64,000 nucleotides of DNA from Fontibacillus puldeungensis (GTDB lineage: Bacteria > Bacillota > Bacilli > Paenibacillales > Paenibacillaceae), in assembly GCF_042678945.1 (NCBI RefSeq), contig NZ_JBHTLM010000006.1, forward strand, positions 186,001 through 250,000, in the 5' to 3' direction. Positions 56,519-64,000 of this stretch are shown piece by piece. The notes under the pieces were generated by a model. That model worked only from the letters and a program-made list of their open reading frames with translations. It was not told where the DNA came from and made no database searches. The position numbers and the translations under genes were made by a program. Numbering within the stretch: the first letter of the stretch is position 1; each line of letters begins with the position of its first letter.

Positions 56519-59134
56519 CTATACTGGGAATGGGAGCGCTCCGGTTCTTCTTTGATGATCCTTTATCCCGTTAATTGCTGCCTCCGCTACTGACTTTTGG
56601 CTAATTGTGACGTTGACGTTTTGACCACTCTGTACAGCCCGCAGGATGGAGTTTAGTACGCTAACCACTTGCTGTTGGTCATTGTTTCCGCCGATAATCC
56701 CTTCTAGCTTTGATAGAGGGGCAATAACTTCTGGATCAGACGCTGCGCCTTTGTTATCGCCAACCATAGCAAGTGTAGGTCCATAGGCAAGACCGCCTTT
56801 TGCAAGTTTTGGAATGGTCGGGATATTAAAACCAAATGAATCTCCAACGCCTGTAACGTCTGATACCCAATCAGGAATATCAATTTTAATCCTGTTAAGT
56901 TGCCGAATCATGAAGTTAAGAGCATCAATAATGAGATTTACTGCTCCTTTAAATATCCCGGCAAGTGAATCGCCTATGCCCTCGAAGAATGTTTTTATAC
57001 CATTCCAAGCTTTCTTCCAGTCCCCTGTAAATACACCAGAAACGAAGTCGACAATGCCACCCAACGATTTCATTATGCCTTTGGCTGCGTCGGATATAAC
57101 GCCAACAACCGTTCCTATCACATCACCCACAAGCGAGAAGATATTAGAAAATGTTGGGCCTAACGTCTTAGTCAACCAGTTAGCGATTGGCATGATAAAC
57201 TTGTTGAAGATATCTGTCGCCCCTGTAGTCAACTTGCCGACAAATGTTGTTACTTCATCAACAACACCTTTTAAGTGCTTATCCCAAAGCCATTTCAGAT
57301 TTTCTAGCATATTGTCTATAAATGGCTTAAGCGTTACGTTGAATAAATTAGTCCATAACTCTTTAATTTTGTCTAAGGCTGTTTTGATATTATCTTGTAT
57401 CTTTTTGCCCCACTCATCCCATTTTTTAAAGATAATATCTAAATAATCTTGTACAATTTGAGAGAGTTGTTTTAAAGCCGGATCGGCTGCGCCCGTCCAT
57501 AGATCGTCAAATATTTGCTTAACAAGATCAAAGAGTTTTCCAAAAATCTCTTGTGCGCCCATCAGAAAATCCGTTAGGCGAGGCAATCCGTCCGTTACAA
57601 ACTTACTCAGTATTGGGAATGCAAACTCCCAAATGGTAGATACTACATTTTTGATGCTATCGCCAAGCCCTGCAATGATGTGCCCACCAAGCTCAACGCC
57701 TTGCTGCCATAGCGGGATTAGCTTGGTTTGAAACCAACTTGCAAGCGGTACGCCAAGTGTCATAATGTCGGAGAACATTTTTTGAAACAACGTTTTCCAA
57801 TTGGCTAGAACCGGTTGTATTTCGCCCCATGCCTTTTGAAATGAAGGCGATAGACTCGAAACAACAAAGTCCCAAACGTCTTTAATAGACTTGAAGGCGG
57901 TTTCGAATGCCGCACGCACCGCATCTGCCATCGCTTTGGCTTTGCTCGATACATCAATCATGCCGTCATTCATGTTACTAAATAGGCCATCTGTAGGAAT
58001 AGGTGCTACAGCTCCACCAGACGCGTCAGGGGCCTTATTATCAGCGCCGCCAGATGAGTCCTTGCCGCCGATCAAGTTCAATTGGTCAAAGCTTGCCGCT
58101 GCTCCCTTGGCTTTTTTACCTGCCTTTTTAGCTTTGTCCCCAGCATCTTTATAAGCGTCACCTAATCCACCTACAGCAGCGGTCTGCGTTGTTGTGGCTT
58201 TGGTTTGGGCTTGTTGCGACTTAACTGATCCGCCAAATAATGCCGTTGTAAACTGAGCTATAAAGTTCATGACAGTTGCTAAAGCTGTTGCAAAACGAAT
58301 AAGTGCTGGCAAAATTGCGTTGTAGATCGGTAAAAATGCTTGACCTAATGCCAGTCTAACGTTTTTGAGTTGTGCTACTAATTGCTGTTGCCGTGATATG
58401 GTGTTATTTGCTATTTGGTCGCCGTATTTTTGCTGGGCTTGTTCCAAAATCGCCATCAAACGAATTTGCTGCTGCGTCTGGAAATTGAGCTGCTCCCAAT
58501 GCTTACCGTTTGCAAACTGTTTAAAAGCGTTGGTTGATTCGATCATAGCGACATTGACGTTAATCCCCAAATCCTCAATCGCCTCTGTGTTACCCAATAA
58601 ACCAGATCGGATACGTTCCATAGTATCATCCATGGTTCTACCCGTTGCAGCAGCTACCACGGCAGATGCTTGAAGCAGCTCTTTGGTTCGCTCTGTGGTT
58701 TCGGCGGTTCCTTTAGAAAATGAGCTTAACAGGTTAGAGTAAACAGCCCCGTATTTCATGACTTCGAGCTTAGACATGCCAAACGCCGAAGCGTTATCCT
58801 TGGCCCAATCCCGAAACGCTTGAGCGCTCGTCCCCATAGTCCGGTTGATCTGCATAATAGATGCCTCATACTGCATCGCATCATTTACAGCGCTTTTAAT
58901 ACCTGCGCCTATGCCGATAGATGCTATGGCTGCGGCAATCCCCTTAACATAGCCGGACATGTTCGAACGAAAGGTACCCATTTGTTTCTCAGTCTTTGCG
59001 ATTTCCTTGCGCAAGCCAGAAAAATTAGCTTTAGTCTGAAATGAGGAAATATCCTTCTTGGCCTTTTGCATCTCTTTCCGCATTCCCGAAAAGTCGGCCC
59101 CAGCGCGTACCATGAGGTTTTTTACTACTGCCAT
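56519..59134 (-). CDS. tail tape measure protein
   Basis: An 871-residue helical protein with an N-terminal coiled coil (QKAKKDISSFQTKANFSGLR), a central part with Trp-rich helices, hydrophobic segments (VTTFVGKLTTGATDIFNKFI; FSNIFSLVGDVIGTVVGVIS) and a C-terminal QSGQNVNVTI end. It follows the G/G-T pair as in most siphoviruses. At about 0.15 nm per residue the tail would be roughly 130 nm long. Confidence 0.92.
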   Translation of the reverse strand: MAVVKNLMVRAGADFSGMRKEMQKAKKDISSFQTKANFSGLRKEIAKTEKQMGTFRSNMSGYVKGIAAAIASIGIGAGIKSAVNDAMQYEASIMQINRTMGTSAQAFRDWAKDNASAFGMSKLEVMKYGAVYSNLLSSFSKGTAETTERTKELLQASAVVAAATGRTMDDTMERIRSGLLGNTEAIEDLGINVNVAMIESTNAFKQFANGKHWEQLNFQTQQQIRLMAILEQAQQKYGDQIANNTISRQQQLVAQLKNVRLALGQAFLPIYNAILPALIRFATALATVMNFIAQFTTALFGGSVKSQQAQTKATTTQTAAVGGLGDAYKDAGDKAKKAGKKAKGAAASFDQLNLIGGKDSSGGADNKAPDASGGAVAPIPTDGLFSNMNDGMIDVSSKAKAMADAVRAAFETAFKSIKDVWDFVVSSLSPSFQKAWGEIQPVLANWKTLFQKMFSDIMTLGVPLASWFQTKLIPLWQQGVELGGHIIAGLGDSIKNVVSTIWEFAFPILSKFVTDGLPRLTDFLMGAQEIFGKLFDLVKQIFDDLWTGAADPALKQLSQIVQDYLDIIFKKWDEWGKKIQDNIKTALDKIKELWTNLFNVTLKPFIDNMLENLKWLWDKHLKGVVDEVTTFVGKLTTGATDIFNKFIMPIANWLTKTLGPTFSNIFSLVGDVIGTVVGVISDAAKGIMKSLGGIVDFVSGVFTGDWKKAWNGIKTFFEGIGDSLAGIFKGAVNLIIDALNFMIRQLNRIKIDIPDWVSDVTGVGDSFGFNIPTIPKLAKGGLAYGPTLAMVGDNKGAASDPEVIAPLSKLEGIIGGNNDQQQVVSVLNSILRAVQSGQNVNVTISQKSVAEAAINGIKDHQRRTGALPFPV

Positions 59135-59169
59135 CTATTCACCCCCCTTGCGCACAAAAAAAAGAACGA

Positions 59170-59855
59170 CTATAAGCCGCCCTCATCTTGTTTATTTACT
59201 ACCGATCCTCCAAATTTGGCGTTTAACATTTGCACCATTTTAAGCATCTGCTCCGGTGTTTGCGCTTTTGGCTTTTCTTGCTCAACAACTTTATTCCATG
59301 CTGGCATCCGCTTTGCCCTCATCCATCCTGCGTTAAGATAAGCTAAAGCCAACCCATTGTTATCATCGCGCTTTTGCCGCTCGTTATATGCTTTTATGTG
59401 CATGTTAAGCTCATGCGGAGTGATCTCGTTATACTCTGATATGCTTAGCCCCACCCGCAGCGCCGCCATCATGGAGTCTTGCCAGTCAAATTTTGAGCTT
59501 GTGCCGGACTCTACTCCGGCTTCTCCTGGTTTCCCTCCGTACCGCCTAGTGATCCAAAAGCAATGCTAAGAGCTTCTTGCATTTTTTGAATATAGTGCGA
59601 TACTGACGGAGCCTGATCCAGCAAATCTTCCATTTCTTCAAGTTTTAAAGTCTCGCCGTGCTGTTTGGCATCGTATAAAAGCCCACAGTACATGATTTTT
59701 TCAATTTCGCCCAAATCGATATTATCAAGGTCAAAGGCATCAATATCTTTCCCCGTCAAAGCTAGAATCTGCTTTAGCGCTTTATGACCAAATCTCAATT
59801 CGCGCGGACGATCCAATTCAATCATTACAACATCGTTTCTTGATTCGTTTGTCAT
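59170..59855 (-). CDS. tail assembly chaperone G-T fusion by -1 frameshift
   Basis: The frame from 59855 shifts -1 at GGGAAAC (59529-59535) into a frame that stays open to 59170. The fusion has 109 residues of G and about 119 of T, with FDWQDSMMAALRVGLSISEY after the shift. G and G-T in a set ratio are needed for tail assembly around the tape measure in lambda-like phages. The T frame has no good ribosome binding site of its own, which supports shifting. Confidence 0.85.
59511..59855 (-). CDS. tail assembly chaperone G
   Basis: The unshifted product has 114 residues. It is helical: ELRFGHKALKQILALTGKDI, EMEDLLDQAPSVSHYIQKMQ and ends QEKPE. It lies between the tail tube and tape measure genes, where gpG-type chaperones are found. 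It is the major product of the frameshift pair. Confidence 0.88.
   Translation of the reverse strand: MTNESRNDVVMIELDRPRELRFGHKALKQILALTGKDIDAFDLDNIDLGEIEKIMYCGLLYDAKQHGETLKLEEMEDLLDQAPSVSHYIQKMQEALSIAFGSLGGTEGNQEKPE
59529..59535 (-). promoter_or_regulatory. -1 ribosomal slippery heptamer GGGAAAC
   Basis: In the zero frame the codons are G-GGA-AAC, the X-XXY-YYZ rule. The stop of the zero frame comes five codons later. Lambda uses GGGAAAG at the same place. Confidence 0.9.
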
Positions 59856-59915
59856 TTTATTACCTCCAAATATTAATAAGCCGGAGCAATCGCCCCGGCA
59901 TCGATTATGGTATTA

Positions 59916-60329
59916 TTACGGTGCAGGTGTAGGTAGTACCAATGTTGGTTTGCCAGATACCTTTAGAGTTGCTTCAAAACTTACCGCCTCTTCAAGCTCG
60001 GCACCTGTTGAAAATCCAGTGACTACTGCGTTAAATGTCCAACTCGCCCCGAGCGCTGTTGGGAACTCGATGCCGCAAGGAACTGTAGCTCCAGATTCAA
60101 AGGCCGCATATACAGCAGCTTGACCGGGATCACCGGGATTAAAAAAGCCGCTCAGTGATACTTCACCACCATCCTTAAATCCGCCGATAAATTGTCTGTA
60201 ACCCCCGTCAGAGTCTAAGCTTGTCACGTCGATATTATCAGCAGACAGTTCCAGACCGCCGATTGAGGTCAATTCAGCGACATATTTTGTGTCAAATTTC
60301 AACTTAGTGCCTACCGCTCTGTTAGCCAA
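59916..60329 (-). CDS. major tail tube protein, TTG start
   Basis: A 137-residue beta-rich protein: AELTSIGGLELSADNIDVTS, GGYRQFIGGFKDGGEVSLSG and GFSTGAELEEAVSFEATLKV are typical of siphovirus tail tube subunits. The TTG at 60329 is chosen because AGGAG lies nine bases upstream and the product then begins LANRAVGTKL, as in relatives. It overlaps the stop of the previous gene by eight bases. Confidence 0.85.
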   Translation of the reverse strand: MANRAVGTKLKFDTKYVAELTSIGGLELSADNIDVTSLDSDGGYRQFIGGFKDGGEVSLSGFFNPGDPGQAAVYAAFESGATVPCGIEFPTALGASWTFNAVVTGFSTGAELEEAVSFEATLKVSGKPTLVLPTPAP

Positions 60330-60723
60330 TTTGTTCACTCTCCTCGTAATAAACTGTAAATTCAATCACGCACCTGAATAGCTTAGGTTCTTCTTCCCAA
60401 AGCTCTACAGGAGCTTCGTATGTCAATTCATCAATGAATGGGCCGCCAGTGCCGATCACTCGCCCTTCAAAGCTAACAAGTTTGTTTATTGCCGCTTTGG
60501 TGAGTTGCTTCAACTGTTTGTACTTGCTGGCGATGATGTTTAGCGTTACATCGGCTCTCAGGCTGCCTAGATAGCCGTTTGTCAGCACTTTGTAGCGGAT
60601 TCCTTCAGACGACAAATAAACCGCATACGGAGCAGTCTTGCCGGGGCTAAATCCGGGATATACTTTCCCACTCAGCCCAGCTATACTTTCTATTTCCACG
60701 CTTAAGGCTTCTTCAAAGTCCAA
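60322..60723 (-). CDS. tail completion/terminator protein, DUF3168-like
   Basis: A 133-residue protein (KVYPGFSPGKTAPYAVYLSS, ADVTLNIIASKYKQLKQLTK, KLFRCVIEFTVYYEES) matching the DUF3168/gp17-type group that caps the tail tube at the neck. Position between the HK97-gp10-type gene and the tail tube agrees. Confidence 0.8.
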   Translation of the reverse strand: MDFEEALSVEIESIAGLSGKVYPGFSPGKTAPYAVYLSSEGIRYKVLTNGYLGSLRADVTLNIIASKYKQLKQLTKAAINKLVSFEGRVIGTGGPFIDELTYEAPVELWEEEPKLFRCVIEFTVYYEESEQIG

Positions 60724-60728
60724 TCACA

Positions 60729-61172
60729 TCACCCCTCTAAAGCCTTATCAATAGCTTTGCCAGCAACTTCAACAATCTTTGATTCAATGGCCCGAGCATT
60801 TTCGGTGATTGACTTTCTTAAAAAATGATAGCCCGGGACATATCCACCGTCAGCGGTCATAAATCCGTATTCTTGTGAAGCCGGGTAATAGGATCTTTTA
60901 CCATCTTTGGACGTTTTGACAAACACATCGTTTTTCTTCGGGTCCATCATAACGTCATATACCTTTTTCCCGGGCTTTACTTTACGTTCGCCTTTCAAAA
61001 TAATGCCGCCCTTTAACGCCCCGGTGTCTACTGGCGCTTCGCTTCTAGCAGCCTTCAAAGCTATGCTTGCCCCTGCTCTTGCCGACTTCGTAGCTACTGA
61101 TTGCGGCACTTTCCCGAGCTTGTTCATAGCTCGTTCAAGCTCTTTTAGTCCCTCAATCTTATCCCGTGCCAT
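60729..61172 (-). CDS. HK97-gp10-type head-tail protein
   Basis: A 147-residue protein: IEGLKELERAMNKLGK, KAARSEAPVDTGALKGGI and YHFLRKSITENARAIESKIV are the HK97-gp10 pattern. The ATG at 61172 has GGAGGTG eight bases upstream. It takes part in joining head and tail. Confidence 0.88.
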   Translation of the reverse strand: MARDKIEGLKELERAMNKLGKVPQSVATKSARAGASIALKAARSEAPVDTGALKGGIILKGERKVKPGKKVYDVMMDPKKNDVFVKTSKDGKRSYYPASQEYGFMTADGGYVPGYHFLRKSITENARAIESKIVEVAGKAIDKALEG

Positions 61173-61491
61173 CTGTCTGCACCTCCATTGGATAAATGGA
61201 GCAAACAAGCTCTATGCGCTCGCCATTGGCTGAGTATGTGCGGACTATACGATAGTATTTTTCTCCGTATTTAACTTTCAGTTCGTCAGCATAGTCGCCA
61301 ACCATGACTTCAAAAACAATATCCGGTTTGATTCCTGCTGCCATTGCTTGATAAAATTCGGTTTGCCTTACTGATTTTTTATTTGCAAAAACAGTACGGG
61401 GAGTACCGTCTTGCTCGGTTTCCTCCCCGTATGAATCTCTTGCAACCATGACAGGTATAAGGTCAATCACATCACGCCATAACACTAACAT
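61159..61491 (-). CDS. head closure (head-tail joining) protein
   Basis: A protein of 110 residues (MLVLWRDVIDLIPVMVARDS, KYYRIVRTYSANGERIELVC) of the SPP1 gp16/head-tail joining group. It overlaps both neighbours, as is common in the phage neck cluster. The start may be the ATG at 61491 or the GTG at 61494. Confidence 0.8.
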   Translation of the reverse strand: MLVLWRDVIDLIPVMVARDSYGEETEQDGTPRTVFANKKSVRQTEFYQAMAAGIKPDIVFEVMVGDYADELKVKYGEKYYRIVRTYSANGERIELVCSIYPMEVQTDGTG

Positions 61492-61768
61492 CACCTACCG
61501 TATACTCTGCCGATAGTGTCAAGTGAGTTTTAATCATCTTGTACGACTCTTGCAGTTTCTCGGCATCTGGATTATCAAATCCGAAGTTGGCTTTGCAATA
61601 AACCGTAACGGCGCGAATGATTAATGGATCAGTTTCGCTTATTGCCTTTTCTCCCATGACACCAGACAGTTTTAAATCCTGCTGCGCCGCAGAAATAAGG
61701 TCTGATATTTCCTCATCAAAAGCAATGGAGGAAACTCTTAGCGCCTTTTTGATCTTTTCAAGGAGCAT
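61472..61768 (-). CDS. head-tail connector, gp6-like
   Basis: A 98-residue helical protein: MLLEKIKKALRV, EEISDLISAAQQDLKLSGV and YCKANFGFDNPDAEKLQESY are the gp6/YqbG-type connector pattern. GGTGA lies six bases before the ATG at 61768; the frame can also begin at 61774, which overlaps the previous stop. Confidence 0.85.
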   Translation of the reverse strand: MLLEKIKKALRVSSIAFDEEISDLISAAQQDLKLSGVMGEKAISETDPLIIRAVTVYCKANFGFDNPDAEKLQESYKMIKTHLTLSAEYTVGDVSVMA

Positions 61769-61770
61769 GA

Positions 61771-61926
61771 TCATTCACCGTCTTTTTTGTCGGCCTTTTC
61801 ATCGCCTTTCAAAAATCCAAGCTTGATCAACTCGCCAGCACGTTTTGCATCACATTCAAATGAAGAACCGGCAACGAAGATGCTGCCGGTCTTTTTATCT
61901 TGGAACTCTTTAATTACTTCATACAT
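61771..61926 (-). CDS. 51-residue phage protein between capsid and connector
   Basis: A small charged protein (EVIKEFQDKKTGSIFVAGSS, ECDAKRAGELIKLGFL) with AAGGAGG eight bases before the ATG at 61926. Genes of this kind (Rho-N-like or 'gp5.1'-type) are common here. Its role is unknown. Confidence 0.7.
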   Translation of the reverse strand: MYEVIKEFQDKKTGSIFVAGSSFECDAKRAGELIKLGFLKGDEKADKKDGE

Positions 61927-61939
61927 AGGTTAGCCCTCC

Positions 61940-63193
61940 TTAAGCTGTAGGAATGTCTCGGATCAAAGCAAATGCTTTCGTATCCAAAACAGCCCCGTCA
62001 ACGATGGTATAAGCTGCATAATCAACCGTTCTAGCTTTAACATGTTCTTCGGTGGCAACGCTCATAGGCTCGTTCGTATTCATGATGTAACCAGCACTTG
62101 CATTACCAATAAGAATGTTGTTTTTGCTTAGTCCAGCGTCTGGTTTAACAACCATGCCGAACATTCGGCCTACACCGCCGCTTGTTACATCAGGGATAAA
62201 CAATGGGCGCCCGTTATCATCGGTAAGGTTAGCGAGTTGCGTCCAGATAGTCGCGTTATTCGCATAAATAGCGGCACCTCCAAGGTAAGAAGAGTGGATT
62301 TTTGCGATTGCTTCCGTTACCTTCTTGTAAGTTAAAGGCACCGGAGTTGTGGCGTTATCTGGATCGTAAGTCACTACTTGCGGCGTTCCAGACTCGGCAA
62401 GCAAAGCAGTTTCTACGCCTTCCGGTTCTCTTGGGGATGCACTCGCGCCTTTACCAGATGCAACCGCTTTGCCCAAAGCTACGCCGACACGCTCACCGAG
62501 TTCATTGATAATAAATGGAATAAACTCTTCCATTGCCATCGAACGCAATTTCCACGTGATAGTAATTGCTTTAGCGAGTTCGCAACCACTGAGAGTAATT
62601 TCGCCAAAGTTGTTTTGTTCATCAGCAGTTGCAGTAGCTTCGTCATAGAACGCCGCATCACCAGCGGCAATACCTGTGTGTTTCTTCATTGTCAGAGTGC
62701 CAGAAACACTGAATTTACGTACATCAGCAAGCAATGGGTACATTTCTTCAGCACGTTTCCAAATGCCAGCTACAACCGTCTCAGGGATTAGAATAGCCGT
62801 GTTGGTTGTATCGTGAGTATAAGCATTGCTAAATTCGGTGTTTACCTTATCAAACAATTCCTTTTCTATTCCTTCTAGTTTGCCGCCCTGCATGTATTTG
62901 GCCCATGCATTTTCATATGCCTTCTTTTCATCGAGCGGTTTAGGTTGGACAATGTTATCCACTGGTTTACCTCCTTCAACTGTTACTGATTTGTTTTCAA
63001 GTTCCGTTACCTTTGCATTGTCTTTTAGTGCATTAAGGTTTGCGTTAGCCAATGCAATTGTTTCCCATTTGTTATCAAGTGTTTTTACCTCGTTCATTTT
63101 TGCTTCGGAATCCTCAAATTTCCCTTCGTTAATCAATAATTCTGCCTCGTTCATCAGCTTTTTACGTTGATTCAAATATTGTTCTTTAGTCAT
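61940..63193 (-). CDS. HK97-family major capsid protein
   Basis: A 417-residue protein. Residues 1-100 are a coiled-coil scaffold (EAELLINEGKFEDSEAKMNE) that the prohead protease removes. The rest has the HK97 core: NTAILIPETVVAGIWKRAEE, ITWKLRSMAMEEFIPFIINE and NATIWTQLANLTDDNGRPLF. It is next to the protease gene, overlapping by one base. Confidence 0.93.
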   Translation of the reverse strand: MTKEQYLNQRKKLMNEAELLINEGKFEDSEAKMNEVKTLDNKWETIALANANLNALKDNAKVTELENKSVTVEGGKPVDNIVQPKPLDEKKAYENAWAKYMQGGKLEGIEKELFDKVNTEFSNAYTHDTTNTAILIPETVVAGIWKRAEEMYPLLADVRKFSVSGTLTMKKHTGIAAGDAAFYDEATATADEQNNFGEITLSGCELAKAITITWKLRSMAMEEFIPFIINELGERVGVALGKAVASGKGASASPREPEGVETALLAESGTPQVVTYDPDNATTPVPLTYKKVTEAIAKIHSSYLGGAAIYANNATIWTQLANLTDDNGRPLFIPDVTSGGVGRMFGMVVKPDAGLSKNNILIGNASAGYIMNTNEPMSVATEEHVKARTVDYAAYTIVDGAVLDTKAFALIRDIPTA

Positions 63194-63900
63194 TACATTT
63201 CATCTCCCTTTAGTTTTAATAGGTTCAACCTTGTTTGTTGTCGCGCAAAAATATCCGTTTTGTTCTCTGTGTTTTTACGAGAACTCAACGGATTTTTAAT
63301 GGTGTTTCGTATTTTTTCGATAACAGCAGGAGGCAACATTTGTGATTGGTTTAATGATGCAACCAACTGATTACCAGTATCAAACATAACCTCATCAGCA
63401 AAGCCTTTTTCTTTTGCTTGCTGTGCATTTAGCCACGTTTCTTGATCCATCAAACTTAATAGTTCATCTTGTGACAATCCCGTTTTAAGAATATAGGCAT
63501 TTGCAATTGACTTGTTGTAGTTTTTCAGTACTGCCGCTTCATGTTCCAAATCGCGATAATCACCGCCAGCGTTGGTAGATACATTGTGTATCATGATTTG
63601 AGCGGTTGGGGAAATCTGAACATGATCACCAGCCATAGCGATAACGCTAGCTGCACTAGCCGCAACACCGACTATTTTGACATTAACTCTTCCGGGGTAA
63701 CTTTTCAGAGCTGTATAAATTTCTGATCCATCATAGACAGAACCGCCCGGGCTGTTAATTTCAACATCAACATTTTCTCCGTTAGCTGCTTCCAGTGATT
63801 TTGTCACATCATTTGGTGAAGTTGCATCAATTTCAAACCATTCATAAATCCATTTTGAATCGTTTGGAACAATAACTCCTTTGATCTTTACCAATGCCAT
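63193..63900 (-). CDS. ClpP-like prohead protease
   Basis: A 235-residue S14-type protease. VEINSPGGSVYDGSEIYTAL is the ClpP entry motif. The catalytic Ser is probably Ser82 in GVAASAASVIAMAG and the His is His105 in AQIMIHNVS; the third residue is not assigned. It cleaves scaffold from the capsid in the prohead. AAAGGAGGTGA precedes the ATG. Confidence 0.92.
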   Translation of the reverse strand: MALVKIKGVIVPNDSKWIYEWFEIDATSPNDVTKSLEAANGENVDVEINSPGGSVYDGSEIYTALKSYPGRVNVKIVGVAASAASVIAMAGDHVQISPTAQIMIHNVSTNAGGDYRDLEHEAAVLKNYNKSIANAYILKTGLSQDELLSLMDQETWLNAQQAKEKGFADEVMFDTGNQLVASLNQSQMLPPAVIEKIRNTIKNPLSSRKNTENKTDIFARQQTRLNLLKLKGDEM

Positions 63901-63913
63901 TTAATCACCTCCT

Positions 63914-64000
63914 TTACTCGGTTGTCGGTCTTGTATCTAACCGCCGTATATACTCATCCCCACCCTCGCGAGGCGACTTGTTGAATACTTCGCGCACTTC
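63914..64000 (-). CDS. phage portal protein, C-terminal end (cut by window edge)
   Basis: Only the last 28 codons are visible (EVREVFNKSPREGGDEYIRR, then LDTRPTTE and stop). Position upstream of the prohead protease and the charged end fit the portal protein. The assignment rests mainly on gene order. Confidence 0.6.
   Translation of the reverse strand, partial: EVREVFNKSPREGGDEYIRRLDTRPTTE

Larger units (their letters stand above)
47618..64000. mobile_element. prophage, siphovirus type, one end (continues beyond the window)
   Basis: From the right edge leftward: portal end, prohead protease, HK97 capsid, connectors, tail tube, G/G-T chaperones, tape measure, baseplate and fibre genes, XhlA-like, holin and amidase, all on the minus strand in standard order. 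Between 47.8 and 50.5 kb is a block of small regulators with SOS-type sites. The tail tube, long tape measure and lack of sheath genes point to a long non-contractile tail. Integrase, terminase and replication genes must lie outside. The left border is approximate. Confidence 0.9.

Noticed and set aside
59170..59472. Independent gene starting at the ATG pair at 59472
   Set aside because: No ribosome binding site precedes it, and the frame is open upstream to the slippery site, so it is the T part of the fusion.
1..64000. CRISPR array or cas genes
   Set aside because: No regularly spaced repeats of 24-40 bp with unique spacers and no Cas-like protein were seen; the only tandem repeats are within the fibre gene.

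Overview
The window looks like a chromosomal segment of an endospore-forming member of the Bacillales, most likely Paenibacillus or a close relative. Evidence for this is an alpha/beta-type SASP, a YjcZ-type sporulation miniprotein, several proteins with the copper-amine-oxidase-N ('stalk') domain, RlmL/YpsC, LtaS, PstSCAB, and the gene order citZ-icd-mdh ... phoPR-polA-mutM-coaE-nrdR, which follows the order known from Bacillus subtilis. Genus assignment is inference; no 16S gene is present.

Layout. 1-16.7 kb: ordinary housekeeping and accessory genes, namely a partial AlaX, a GNAT acetyltransferase, an amino-acid permease, an exported RCC1-like/stalk protein, fruR-fruK, an O-methyltransferase, RlmL, LtaS, small Fe-S or zinc-type proteins, an M14 peptidase, TraX, a lipid kinase, MurI and YtxH. 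16.8-19.3 kb: a tRNA-Ala(GGC) gene followed by a 2.2-kb insert that ends in a 56-bp duplicate of the tRNA 3' part. The insert holds a decayed IS256-type transposase, a BtrH-like protein and a PadR regulator, so it looks like the scar of a tRNA-targeted island. 19.4-23.1 kb: an XRE regulator with a five-residue Gly repeat, FetAB with a divergent PadR, two miniproteins and a DedA protein.

23.3-40.2 kb: a phosphate-response region. It contains pstSCAB, then nrdR, SASP, a lytic transglycosylase, coaE, mutM and polA, then phoU and a second pstB, a soluble MCP-like sensor, phoP, phoR and class I fumarase. Tandem TT(A/T)ACA repeats with 11-bp spacing (PhoP boxes) lie in front of pstS, of pstB2-phoU and of phoP itself, so PhoP probably controls three separate units here. 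The kinase gene lies upstream of the regulator gene, the reverse of B. subtilis. 40.3-47.4 kb: YfbR-like nucleotidase, SDR, glycosyltransferase, XRE, and the TCA operon citZ-icd-mdh.

47.6-64 kb: one end of a siphovirus-type prophage. Late genes run leftward from portal (cut by the window edge) through a ClpP-like prohead protease, HK97 capsid, connectors, tail tube, the G/G-T chaperone pair with a visible -1 slippery heptamer GGGAAAC, tape measure, baseplate/fibre proteins, an XhlA-like protein, holin and amidase. Left of the lysis genes is a rightward regulatory block with two LexA-type SOS boxes around a perfect palindrome, several XRE/RHH regulators, and a ribbon-helix-helix repressor divergent from a 41-residue membrane peptide driven by a consensus promoter whose spacer is an operator. 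That repressor/peptide module is the best candidate here for an undescribed small system. No integrase is visible, so the far end of the prophage lies outside the window.
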